From: [Lactobacillus] rogosae
Lineage (GTDB): Bacteria > Bacillota > Clostridia > Lachnospirales > Lachnospiraceae
Reading direction: 5' to 3'
Length of the DNA stretch: 64,000 bases
Assembly (NCBI GenBank): GCA_900112995.1
Contig: FONU01000019.1
Span: 1 to 64,000 of the forward strand
Shown: piece after piece, positions 17,478-25,924 of the stretch
Numbering within the stretch: the first letter of the stretch is position 1
Layout: each line of letters starts with the position of its first letter
Notes under the pieces: generated by a model
Databases searched by the model: none
Seen by the model: the letters and a program-made list of their open reading frames with translations, nothing else
Told to the model about the DNA's origin: nothing
Program-made: the position numbers and the translations under genes

Positions 17478-18344
17478 CTACGCTTGATAAGATGAATTTA
17501 TAAATAAGAAATAATATTCATCTCTCTCTTTATAGTTCCATATCATTTTTTTACATACAAACCCCTCCTCAAACATATCAGTTATTAAATTCGATATATA
17601 ATATGGTTTAATACCAAAATCCATATATCCCGCATCTGTAACTTTATCATCCAATCTTATAAATCTCTCGTTTCTCGTCTTGCTTAAAATTACATATTTA
17701 GCTTTATTAAGCTGTTTAATAAATTGCGGTATATTTTCAACATAATCAATTACACCTGCAATATAATACAGATCAACATCTATTTGTGGCAATCTGTTTT
17801 TGTTTATATCACACACAATTGTATCATCTGTTCTTTTTTGATAATCCACACCATAATATTTAATATTTTGTGATAAAAATTCCTTCAACAAGCACTCACC
17901 GCACCCTATATCCATAACAGATTTTACATCACAAGGTATTAATTGTGCTAAACTTCTAGCTCTCCTTTGCCACCCTGCACGCTGTCTTGCCAATGCATTA
18001 TTGTCTTTTTCTTCAAATTCAATCCAATTTTTATCATCATACACTTTATAATAAAAATTACTATCTAATTTCCAACCATTAAAAAAATGCTCATTTTCCT
18101 TCAATCCATATTCTTCTAACTTAATTTTTATTTCTGTATATCTTCTTGTATCATTAATAATAACAATTATATTGTCTATATTTTCTTCTCTTAAATAACT
18201 ATAATCATATACCTGTTTTTTTAATCCGTCATAACCAAATTCTCCTTCTTCATCATCCAAAAAATATGATAGTTTCTCAAACCTATCCAACGTATACAAT
18301 TTTTTTGCCCATTCTCCTGTCGGACAACCAATTAATTTTTTCAT
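17478..18344 (-). CDS. SAM-dependent methyltransferase with an N-terminal Rossmann-like module
   Basis: 288 residues from the second ATG (the frame opens two codons earlier). The first 100 or so form a small nucleotide-binding-like module (KKLIGCPTGEWAKKLYTL, NIIVIINDTRRYTEIKIKLE). A class I methyltransferase follows with motif I SVMDIGCGECLLKEFL near residue 143, YYGVDYQ and a DLYYIAGVIDYV motif-II region. The acceptor is unknown; a glycan or its amino substituent is likely from the context. GAAAGAGAG lies upstream. It is preceded by another, frame-broken, methyltransferase gene in the same direction. Confidence 0.72.
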   Translation of the reverse strand: MKKLIGCPTGEWAKKLYTLDRFEKLSYFLDDEEGEFGYDGLKKQVYDYSYLREENIDNIIVIINDTRRYTEIKIKLEEYGLKENEHFFNGWKLDSNFYYKVYDDKNWIEFEEKDNNALARQRAGWQRRARSLAQLIPCDVKSVMDIGCGECLLKEFLSQNIKYYGVDYQKRTDDTIVCDINKNRLPQIDVDLYYIAGVIDYVENIPQFIKQLNKAKYVILSKTRNERFIRLDDKVTDAGYMDFGIKPYYISNLITDMFEEGFVCKKMIWNYKERDEYYFLFINSSYQA

Positions 18345-18392
18345 AATCATTCACTCTCTTTCATTTAATTTAAATTATACATTACACATCTT

Positions 18393-19162
18393 TTATTTAC
18401 GTGCCACAATAAAAGCATAGCCCCAGCCATTTAATTGTCGTTTATATATCTTCTTAACTGACAGCAATACGCATATTTTACTAAAGAATAAATACAACTT
18501 GCTTTTATTGCATTCTATCCTACTCTTATTTTTATAAAATAATTTTGCTATTCTTCTTTCAAACAACATTCTGTGAACATTAAAATCTATTCGAAAAGAC
18601 TCGTTATTTTTATATATAAAACCTTTATTTTCTAACTCTGCAACATATCTTTCAAATGTTCTTCTTTTCCAACCACTGCCTTGCAATTCATATGGTGCTA
18701 TTTGTTCACATATACACAATACCCCCCCACTTTTAATTTGTTATATGCGTTTTGTATTAATTCATTTACTGTATCATCAGTTATATGCGCCAAAACGGCT
18801 ACAATATATATCATATCATAACTCTCATCACCTTTAATTCCATCTCCTGAACATTCAAAATTCACATTAGAATACTCTTTACATCGCTCTTTCGCTACTT
18901 TTAACATTTCACTTGAAATATCAACCCCTGTGAATTTATAATTATCATTATATAATATTCGTAAATATTCACCATCTCCGCAACCTAAATCTGCTATTTT
19001 TTTCACTTTATATTTTTTTATTAGTCTTCTTAGTGTTCTTATAATTATTTCTCTTCTTTTCACATAATAAGGTGCTGCTGTAATCGTATATAATTTTTCA
19101 CCTTTGTATTGATATTCCCTTAATGCACGAGCAGACCAATAATCCTCATTCTTCTCTATCAT
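18393..19162 (-). pseudogene. Methyltransferase gene, out of frame at a G7 tract (probably phase-variable)
   Basis: The first frame (19162 down to 18698) has class I methyltransferase motif I IADLGCGDGEYLRIL (about 56-70), FTGVDISSEMLKVAKER and NKLKVGG. It then enters a run of seven G (plus-strand C7 at 18722-18728) and soon stops. The second frame continues the fold seamlessly as VLCICEQIAPYELQGSGWKR and runs to 18393. With eight G the whole gene reads as one protein of about 255 residues. So this copy is OFF by one base in a homopolymer, the classic layout of slipped-strand phase variation. It starts inside the stop codon of the cobalamin gene (ATGA overlap), so translation is coupled. A sequencing error in the tract is the other explanation. 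Confidence 0.75.
18722..18728 (-). repeat. G7 homopolymer inside the methyltransferase gene
   Basis: Seven C on the plus strand, read as G7 in AAAAGTGGGGGGGTATTG on the coding strand. Runs of G this long stand out in such an AT-rich genome. Seven G gives an early stop; eight (or five) joins the two methyltransferase halves. Confidence 0.9.
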
Positions 19163-21060
19163 AGTCTTTTATCTCCATACTTACTTTTAAATATATATTC
19201 TGCCTTTTTAATATTTTCTATACACTTATTTATTCTGGAATCAACCGACATTATTAAACCATCTTTTTCTATTGCTAAACCACCATTACTCATTTGAATC
19301 TGCCATTGTTTAGCCATTTTAAACTCATCAGAATCTAACCATAATTGTGGTACAGGAAGCCACCCAGCCACAAATGCAATATAAAGTCCTTTTGCAGAAT
19401 ATAAGTTAGGAATACTATTTTCCATTACTTTTAATAATTTTCTTGTATCATTTTCAAGCTGCATCATTCTTACTGCAATTTTATCTTCTGCCTCTGTAAT
19501 AATATCTAATTCTTTTTTCTTATTCCTATATTCATGCAATGCTTTACGAGTAATTTTTATACTATCATTTATTATATCCGGTGTTGCCAAATATAAAGCC
19601 TCACTGTAACTTACCACATGAATTATTTCTGGATTACATATATTATACGGATCAATATCATCCATCATAGCAGTAACTGCTGCTAATTGAATCTTCGCCT
19701 CTTCAATATCAGGTTTAAAATAATCCAATCCAGCTCTCGTCTGAAATATTACTCTAAAATTACTATCTTCTAATTCTTTAATCAGCTTCAGCACTACTCT
19801 TGATTTTGCAAGATCCTGTATTCCCCAGGTGCTACGTGGCGTATTTAACATATTTTGTAATATAAAATATTTAACACCACATTTTTTTGCCATTTTCGCT
19901 GCCAAAACTTCTGCCAGTATATATGTTACGTCATCACAACCTCGAAATGCAAAATGATGTGACACATTTGTCTCAACCGGTGTATTATTAACCGCAACAT
20001 ATTTCATTGTATCAATATGTTCATTTAGATTTTGATACAAGTTATTAACACCTCTTCCATCTAACTCATCAAACCACCATAATGAAAGAGCATGCCAGGC
20101 AATATGTATTGTTCTTTCGTACATTTCAGCCATATTTCTAACATTTTTTGTTGCTGAATATGTCCTTACAAGCATAGGTTTTGCTGCATTCCAAATATCT
20201 ATATATTCTTTTTCTGAATTGACAGGTACTCCTCCTCCATTAATTTTACCACTCCAATTTTCACCAAAATTAGATTGTGATAACTGTGACGAACCTATCG
20301 ATAATATATCCAAATATCCTGAATTGGCAAGTATCCTGCACCATTCTAAATACTGTTTCAAACAATCTTCTCTTGTCATATCTGGTGAATATGGACCTGA
20401 ATGTGCCCTTATTAATGGTGCAAATCCACAATTAAATCCATTATCTAATCGCTTGATTAATGAATCTGTTGTTTTTCCATAATCACTATATTTCTTTTTA
20501 TCTAAAGGTTTTTCATTTTTATAAGCACCATCTGTTATAATACTTTTTCCAAATTTCAATATTTCACGATCATATTTACAGCCTGACACAATATTTTCTG
20601 GCATTTCTTCTTCAGGTACTCCCATTACCGCCAGTGTTTCTTCTGCTGACTCTCCACCTTTAAATGTACTAATTCTTCCGTTATACTCTTTTTCTATCAT
20701 TTCACAAGCAGGCTTTAATCCAGCAAAATATATGCTCTTGACTACAGCCTCTAAACATTCATAGCATCTTTGATCTTTTAATAGTGTAACAAAACGACCT
20801 ACTATATTTACAGCATCATTAGGATCTAAGCGATATGAAATACCAATATGTTTTATTTCATTTTCTTTAATCCATTCTACAATTATTTTTTTACTTTCTT
20901 CACTTTCCAAAGATTCCAAGGCTCTTTCTTCTCTTGCCGTTGACATAATCACCGTATACCCACAGTCTTTTAATAGTGCTGCTGCTGCATATACTCCCAT
21001 CGTATGTGCATCAATCAGTGTTTTTATTAATCCAAATTTTTCATTCTTTTGAGCTTTCAT
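19159..21060 (-). CDS. Cobalamin-binding, mutase-like protein (fused B12 domain and barrel)
   Basis: 633 residues. The N-terminal 150 carry the B12-binding signature of base-off/His-on enzymes: LIDAHTMGVYAAAALL with D17-x-H19-x-x-G22, then ISYRL (S75 to L78), then STFKGGES (G135-G136). The next 420 residues look like a TIM-barrel catalytic part: LDILSIGSSQLSQSNFGENW, INGGGVPVNSEKEYIDIW, TPVETNVSHHFAFRGCDDVT, KYFILQNMLNTPRS and RVIFQTRAGLDYF. The layout recalls adenosylcobalamin-dependent carbon-skeleton mutases, with a faint likeness to the glutamate mutase barrel (GlmE); similarity is too weak to name a reaction. AAGAGG precedes the ATG. It sits 12 bases after the opine-dehydrogenase-like gene and overlaps the next methyltransferase. 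Confidence 0.65.
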   Translation of the reverse strand: MKAQKNEKFGLIKTLIDAHTMGVYAAAALLKDCGYTVIMSTAREERALESLESEESKKIIVEWIKENEIKHIGISYRLDPNDAVNIVGRFVTLLKDQRCYECLEAVVKSIYFAGLKPACEMIEKEYNGRISTFKGGESAEETLAVMGVPEEEMPENIVSGCKYDREILKFGKSIITDGAYKNEKPLDKKKYSDYGKTTDSLIKRLDNGFNCGFAPLIRAHSGPYSPDMTREDCLKQYLEWCRILANSGYLDILSIGSSQLSQSNFGENWSGKINGGGVPVNSEKEYIDIWNAAKPMLVRTYSATKNVRNMAEMYERTIHIAWHALSLWWFDELDGRGVNNLYQNLNEHIDTMKYVAVNNTPVETNVSHHFAFRGCDDVTYILAEVLAAKMAKKCGVKYFILQNMLNTPRSTWGIQDLAKSRVVLKLIKELEDSNFRVIFQTRAGLDYFKPDIEEAKIQLAAVTAMMDDIDPYNICNPEIIHVVSYSEALYLATPDIINDSIKITRKALHEYRNKKKELDIITEAEDKIAVRMMQLENDTRKLLKVMENSIPNLYSAKGLYIAFVAGWLPVPQLWLDSDEFKMAKQWQIQMSNGGLAIEKDGLIMSVDSRINKCIENIKKAEYIFKSKYGDKRL

Positions 21061-21072
21061 AATTCAAACCTC

Positions 21073-22131
21073 TTATTTTTCACTATATGATTTTATAATG
21101 CACAATGGAAATGTTCTTCCACTTTTTCTAAAATCTGTTTCATATACCGCATTAGCTAATTCAATAATATTGGTAATATGTGGAGTTTCCACTTTTAATT
21201 CACTTGCAATATGTTCTATTGGAACTAACCCATTAGGAACATCTTCTAATATATATCTGCTATTCAAAGATGGAGGTGCATCAATTTCCTTATATGCACA
21301 ATTATTTTTTATGCACTCATATAAGTTATCACCTGTTATCTCATATGTTCTTCTAAGCCAATCAGCTACTGTTTCTATAGAATACCCTATTTTATTCGCA
21401 ACTGCTAATCTTTCACCATCCATTTTTTCAAGATATTTTGCAACAGTTTTTGATATTCCATCATAATAATATTTAAATGCAACTTTATCATTTTCAATCC
21501 AACCAATATTCATAAGTACAGGTGCGCAATGTAATATCATTCCTACATTCGACAATGAGATTCTCATTATACTATCATCTACAAGAAAATATTTCTTTAA
21601 TGAAGCCGGCATTTTGTCCATTACCATATGCATATTACAATTAGACAATCCTGCTATCTTAACATCTTTTTTCATCGCAAATATAGTTACCTCATTCAAT
21701 TCACTTCTTCTACAAGTATAAACAATTGTCTGCGTTTCTGCTATCTGTGGCAGTTCTTTTACTCCACATTTTTTTAATTCTTCTGCAAAATGTATTGCCC
21801 CAAATGTTCTTCCTGGATTAAGCACTATAATTGTTTTTTTATTAATATATGGTGCAATCTTTTTGGCTATATCTGCATATGCATTACTTGGAACTGTCAC
21901 TAATATATAATCTGAAATTACCTCTTCTATTATATCTGAAGCCTTTTCAATTTTTGCAATTCCTTCTATTTCACCTAAACAATGTATTGTTCCATCATTT
22001 ATAACATCTTTTATATGTTCTCTTGTTCGATTCCACAATGTAACTTTTTCACCATTCAGCGAAAGGTATGCTGCCATCGCAAGTCCCTGATGACCACCAC
22101 CACATACAAAATATGTCCGTTGTTCTTCCAT
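21073..22131 (-). CDS. Octopine/nopaline dehydrogenase-like NAD(P) protein
   Basis: 352 residues. The N-terminal Rossmann fold starts with YFVCGGGHQGLAMAAYLSLN (GGGHQG, 11-16) and VTLWNR at the end of beta 2. The C-terminal helical domain resembles the octopine/nopaline dehydrogenase family: NVGMILHCAPVLMNIG with the conserved N and H, then a YYDGIS segment. Family members reductively join an amino acid and a 2-oxo acid, giving N-(carboxyalkyl) amino acids. In this neighbourhood an N-carboxyalkyl substituent or another amino-acid derivative for a glycan is plausible but unproven. GAGGAT lies before the ATG, and the gap to the ATP-grasp stop is four bases. Confidence 0.8.
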   Translation of the reverse strand: MEEQRTYFVCGGGHQGLAMAAYLSLNGEKVTLWNRTREHIKDVINDGTIHCLGEIEGIAKIEKASDIIEEVISDYILVTVPSNAYADIAKKIAPYINKKTIIVLNPGRTFGAIHFAEELKKCGVKELPQIAETQTIVYTCRRSELNEVTIFAMKKDVKIAGLSNCNMHMVMDKMPASLKKYFLVDDSIMRISLSNVGMILHCAPVLMNIGWIENDKVAFKYYYDGISKTVAKYLEKMDGERLAVANKIGYSIETVADWLRRTYEITGDNLYECIKNNCAYKEIDAPPSLNSRYILEDVPNGLVPIEHIASELKVETPHITNIIELANAVYETDFRKSGRTFPLCIIKSYSEK

Positions 22132-22135
22132 TTAC

Positions 22136-23389
22136 TTATCCTCTTATATCAAAACATTCCCTATACATTATGTCTTTCCCATTAGTAGCTATGATTTGGG
22201 TCATTTCCAGTAGTTTTTTTCTTTTCTCTAATATTTCTTCAACAGACTCTGCTTCTAATAACACTCCCATAACTCTATCGCTGCTTACAAGTCGCTGTCT
22301 TATTTCAGAATTTTTTTCTTTATATTGAAAAAACTCTTTTATAATATCTTCCTGCTTTGCTTTTTCAAAGCCATCAATTCTTTCAATCACTCCATTATAA
22401 GCATATATATAATCCATTTCATATAACTTTTTCTTATTTGATAACTTAATATCCGAATTAATGTTATCAACAACAAAATCTGTATACAATTTCATTATAT
22501 CTACATCTGTAATATATTCTATAAGTTTATATTTTGAACCTCCTCCCATTCTGGCACTGAATTCTAATACGAATATATCATTATCCTGAACAATAGCCTG
22601 AACCAGCATTGGTCCATCTTTTATATCAAATGTTTTACTTATTTTTTTTGATATTTCATATATCTGATGTTGTAAATCATACGAAATGTCATCTATTGAA
22701 TAAAAGCTTTGATATATTGTAAATGCCCCTGTCCCTGCATTCATTTTATTAGTTCTGGTAACATCTAAAATTAATGGTTCATATTCTTTTACCCATATAT
22801 CTATTGAAATTTCATACCCACTTAAATACTTTTCCACTACAATTTTGCTGCTTCTGCTTAGGGAAAAAGCTGTATCGACTGCACCTTTTAACTGTTCTAT
22901 ATTCTCAACTTTTTTAACGCCCTTTGAGCTGTTGCAATCACAAGGTTTCACTACATATGGAAAATCATTAAACTTTTGAAATTCCTCTTTATCTATTTTG
23001 TTTTCATATAATTTATACATTGCTGTTGGAATGTTATTTTCTTCAAACCTTTGTTTCATATAAAACTTATTAGTTACACTTTCTGCACAAGCTTTAGACA
23101 AATAAAATGGCATATGCAGCTTTTCAGATACATTGGCTACCGTTAGTAACGCCTGGTCAGTGCATGCAGTAATAATAGTATCAACCTGTTCTGTCTTGGC
23201 AATATCATATATTGCTTGTTCATCTAAAGTACTTACTTGCATAAAACAATCCGCTTCCTTTTTGGCTGGAGGATTATCCAAATAATCTGCAAGAATAATA
23301 TAGTATTTTTTTTGTTTTAATTCATTAATTAAGGCAATTTGATCATATCCCCCGGCTAAAACAAGAGCTTTCTTTTTATTATTATTCAA
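22136..23389 (-). CDS. ATP-grasp carboxylate-amine ligase
   Basis: 417 residues. An N-terminal pre-ATP-grasp Rossmann part (KALVLAGGYDQIALINELKQ) is followed by the ATP-grasp fold: FPYVVKPCDCNSSKGVKKV near residue 142, VEKYLSGYEISIDIWV near residue 185, and the metal-binding VLEFSARMGGGSKYKLIEYI near residue 272. Such ligases activate a carboxylate as acyl-phosphate and join it to an amine, here perhaps the amino group made by the adjacent DegT enzyme. The start is TTG at 23389: GGGAGAG stands well placed inside the last codons of the DegT gene, and no better ATG exists. Tightly coupled on both sides. Confidence 0.82.
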   Translation of the reverse strand: MNNNKKKALVLAGGYDQIALINELKQKKYYIILADYLDNPPAKKEADCFMQVSTLDEQAIYDIAKTEQVDTIITACTDQALLTVANVSEKLHMPFYLSKACAESVTNKFYMKQRFEENNIPTAMYKLYENKIDKEEFQKFNDFPYVVKPCDCNSSKGVKKVENIEQLKGAVDTAFSLSRSSKIVVEKYLSGYEISIDIWVKEYEPLILDVTRTNKMNAGTGAFTIYQSFYSIDDISYDLQHQIYEISKKISKTFDIKDGPMLVQAIVQDNDIFVLEFSARMGGGSKYKLIEYITDVDIMKLYTDFVVDNINSDIKLSNKKKLYEMDYIYAYNGVIERIDGFEKAKQEDIIKEFFQYKEKNSEIRQRLVSSDRVMGVLLEAESVEEILEKRKKLLEMTQIIATNGKDIMYRECFDIRG

Positions 23390-23391
23390 AA

Positions 23392-24519
23392 TTAATCTCT
23401 CCCAATATTAACATATTCATATATACCATCAATTACTCTATCCATTTCACTCTTCTGTATATCTTCATAAAATGGAAGAACCAATATTTTATCAGATAGT
23501 TCTCTAGCATTGTCTAATTGATTATTTCTATATTTATTCTTAAAACAAGCTTGATCAGCTGTTATTGGATAAAAATATTTTCTTGAATAAATCTCTTTAC
23601 TGCGCAAATATTTGTATAACCCATCCCTTGATATACCATCTGTTTTATTATCTACAATGATTGGATAGTAAGCATAATTAGTTACTACATTATCTATTTT
23701 ATTAAACAAGTGAATATCTTTTAATTCACTTATTTTTTCATTATAATAGCTACATCTTTTCTCTCTGGCTTTTATCGTTTCATCTATATGTTTCAAATTA
23801 CAAAGCCCCATAATAGCTGAAAATTCATTCATTTTCGCATTAGCACCTATTGAAACTACTAGTTCCTCGCCACGTATACCAAAATTTTTCAAATTATATA
23901 ATTTATCATATAATTTTACATCCGAAAATGTAACAGCACCACCTTCAATGGTATTAAAAACCTTAGTTGCATGAAAGCTAAATATACTGGCATCACCATA
24001 ATTGCCTATGCCTTTTCCATTGTACTTAATTCCAAAGGCGTGTGCTGCATCATAAATAACTTTTAAATTATATTTGTCTGCTATTCTTTGAATTTCATCT
24101 ACATTACATACATTTCCATATACATGTACCGGAAGAATTGCCACTGTATTTTCTGTAATTAAATCTTCTATTTTAGTTTCATCTATTGTTCCATCACTTT
24201 GTTTTATATCACAAAATACCGGTTTTAACCTGTTCCTAACGATTGCATGTGTTGTAGATATAAATGTAAAAGGAGTTGTTATAATTTCTGAACCCTCGGG
24301 AAAATCAAAAGCTTGAATTGCAAGTTCCAAACCCATATGTCCATTTACCATTAATGATAAACTCGGTACCTCAAGATAATTCTTTAATTTTTCTTCTAAC
24401 TGCTGATGATATGTTCCCATATTTGTAATCCAATGCGAATCCCATAATGATTTTATTTCATTTACATATTCTTCAAATGGTGGCATTGATGGTCTGGTTA
24501 CTAATATTTTATCTTCCAT
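23392..24519 (-). CDS. DegT/DnrJ/EryC1-type PLP aminotransferase
   Basis: 375 residues. Family marks are VNGHMGLELAIQAFDFPEGS near residue 58, ITTPFTFISTTHAIVR, ILPVHVYGNVCNVDEIQ, VIYDAAHAFG (cofactor-binding Asp near 156) and SIFSFHATKVFNTIEGGAV with the PLP lysine at K186. These enzymes transaminate keto-sugars of nucleotide-activated sugars. I start at the ATG at 24519 because GGAG lies nine bases before it; the ATG at 24534 overlaps that site. It opens the cassette of DegT, ATP-grasp, opine-dehydrogenase-like, cobalamin and methyltransferase genes, all spaced within a dozen bases or overlapping. Confidence 0.88.
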   Translation of the reverse strand: MEDKILVTRPSMPPFEEYVNEIKSLWDSHWITNMGTYHQQLEEKLKNYLEVPSLSLMVNGHMGLELAIQAFDFPEGSEIITTPFTFISTTHAIVRNRLKPVFCDIKQSDGTIDETKIEDLITENTVAILPVHVYGNVCNVDEIQRIADKYNLKVIYDAAHAFGIKYNGKGIGNYGDASIFSFHATKVFNTIEGGAVTFSDVKLYDKLYNLKNFGIRGEELVVSIGANAKMNEFSAIMGLCNLKHIDETIKAREKRCSYYNEKISELKDIHLFNKIDNVVTNYAYYPIIVDNKTDGISRDGLYKYLRSKEIYSRKYFYPITADQACFKNKYRNNQLDNARELSDKILVLPFYEDIQKSEMDRVIDGIYEYVNIGRD

Positions 24520-24560
24520 GATTTTCATCTCCATTTATTAAATATTCATTTCTAATATTT

Positions 24561-24641
24561 ACATAGTCTCTAATGCTTCATTAATTAACATCGTCATCTT
24601 ATTCGCACCTAAATCTGACAAGTGCTTTCTGGTCTTATCCT
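24561..24641 (-). pseudogene. C-terminal gene scrap, possibly an SGNH-hydrolase tail
   Basis: Directly after the stop of the preceding glycosyltransferase a short frame reads DKTRKHLSDLGANKMTMLIN followed by EALETM and a stop. The HLSDLGANKMTxLI pattern resembles the last helix of SGNH/GDSL-type hydrolases with the catalytic histidine. There is no start or upstream body, so this would be the leftover of a deleted gene. The match is short and uncertain. Confidence 0.3.
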
Positions 24642-24644
24642 ATT

Positions 24645-25895
24645 CTATAATATCGACCATATAAAATCAGAAAAGCCATTATCTTTTAAGGAGTTCTCTA
24701 TTTCTTCCTGATATCTCTTCTTTATCGCAATTATCACTCCTATATCATCTTTATTACCTTTTACATCTTGTAAATGCAGTACCTTTTTACCACAAAATAC
24801 TCCATTAGTGCTTTGATTATTTGAAATGACATATCCATCAAATTTCAATCCTCTTTTATCCAGAAATTCTGTTATAATCCCAGACACATCTCCTGTTCCC
24901 ATCACATATACCTGATTATGCTGTTCTATATACTGTATCATTCTTTCAATTTCATTTTTATATTCATATTTATATTGTATTAATTCATTCCAATACATAT
25001 CAACATCAAATAGTAATCTGTCATTTACTCTATCTTTCAATTCTGATAAAGCTTCATCCTTAATTTCATTATTTAGCAGAAAGAAAGCTGCCCCTTTATA
25101 GAATCCATTTATAATGCCATCTACCTGTTCTTTATATTCATTCTTGGTATATACATTTAACTCAGTAAAAAAACGTGCCATATCTAGAGAAAATGTTATA
25201 TAATTTTCTAATTCATTAATTTTTTTTGACCACGATCCTGCTGTCATATATCTATATACAGACATAATCCTGTTAAAATAATGTATTTCCCCTTTTGTCG
25301 CACAATATATCATTAATGTCCAATCTCCTATACTACATTCCTTAAAAGGCTTGTCCATTATAAACATATTTTTTTTCATAATCATAGATGCTGTCGGGAA
25401 ACAATTTTTCTTATGAATAAGGATTTCCTGCATCGATACATCTTTATCCTCATCGAAACCATCTATAGCTTCCATTTCTCCTGTTCTGCAATCATAACAT
25501 ATTCCGTTATGTGCAGTCATAACACAATCCTTGTGATTTTCTAAATAGTCAAGCTGCAATTGAACTTTATAGTTATCAATCCAATAATCGTCACCCTCAC
25601 ACCAGGCTAAATAATCCCCCTTTGCATAATTTTCTACAATATTATAAAGTTCAGCCCCAAGCATTTTCTCTCTATGTTTATTTTTCTGCTCATAAAACAC
25701 CTTAATAATATCAGGATAGTTCTTTTCGTACTCTTTTAAAATATCTATAGTCCCATCTGTTGAAGCATCATCGTGAATAAGTATTTCATATTTGTATTCA
25801 GTTTTTTGGTTTAAAAAGCTTTCTATTGTTCTTCTAATATAATCTTTATGATTATATACTACACATAAAATTGTTAATTTTACATTATTTTCCAT
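24645..25895 (-). CDS. Family 2 glycosyltransferase with a C-terminal Rossmann-like module
   Basis: 416 residues. The first 230 form a GT2 domain: VKLTILCVVYNHKDYIRRTI, ILIHDDASTDGT near residue 39 and WCEGDDYWIDNYKVQLQLD (DD near residue 102). After a helical linker, residues from about 325 form a small Rossmann-like module (NQVYVMGTGDVSGIITEFLD, GYVISNNQ, IGVIIAIKKRYQEEIE) of the kind also fused to the radical SAM protein at 15851 and the methyltransferase at 17478. The role of the extra module is unknown. AGGAG stands before the ATG. Confidence 0.82.
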   Translation of the reverse strand: MENNVKLTILCVVYNHKDYIRRTIESFLNQKTEYKYEILIHDDASTDGTIDILKEYEKNYPDIIKVFYEQKNKHREKMLGAELYNIVENYAKGDYLAWCEGDDYWIDNYKVQLQLDYLENHKDCVMTAHNGICYDCRTGEMEAIDGFDEDKDVSMQEILIHKKNCFPTASMIMKKNMFIMDKPFKECSIGDWTLMIYCATKGEIHYFNRIMSVYRYMTAGSWSKKINELENYITFSLDMARFFTELNVYTKNEYKEQVDGIINGFYKGAAFFLLNNEIKDEALSELKDRVNDRLLFDVDMYWNELIQYKYEYKNEIERMIQYIEQHNQVYVMGTGDVSGIITEFLDKRGLKFDGYVISNNQSTNGVFCGKKVLHLQDVKGNKDDIGVIIAIKKRYQEEIENSLKDNGFSDFIWSIL

Positions 25896-25924
25896 AGTCT
25901 TCTCCTAATATTATTAAGTGTTTA

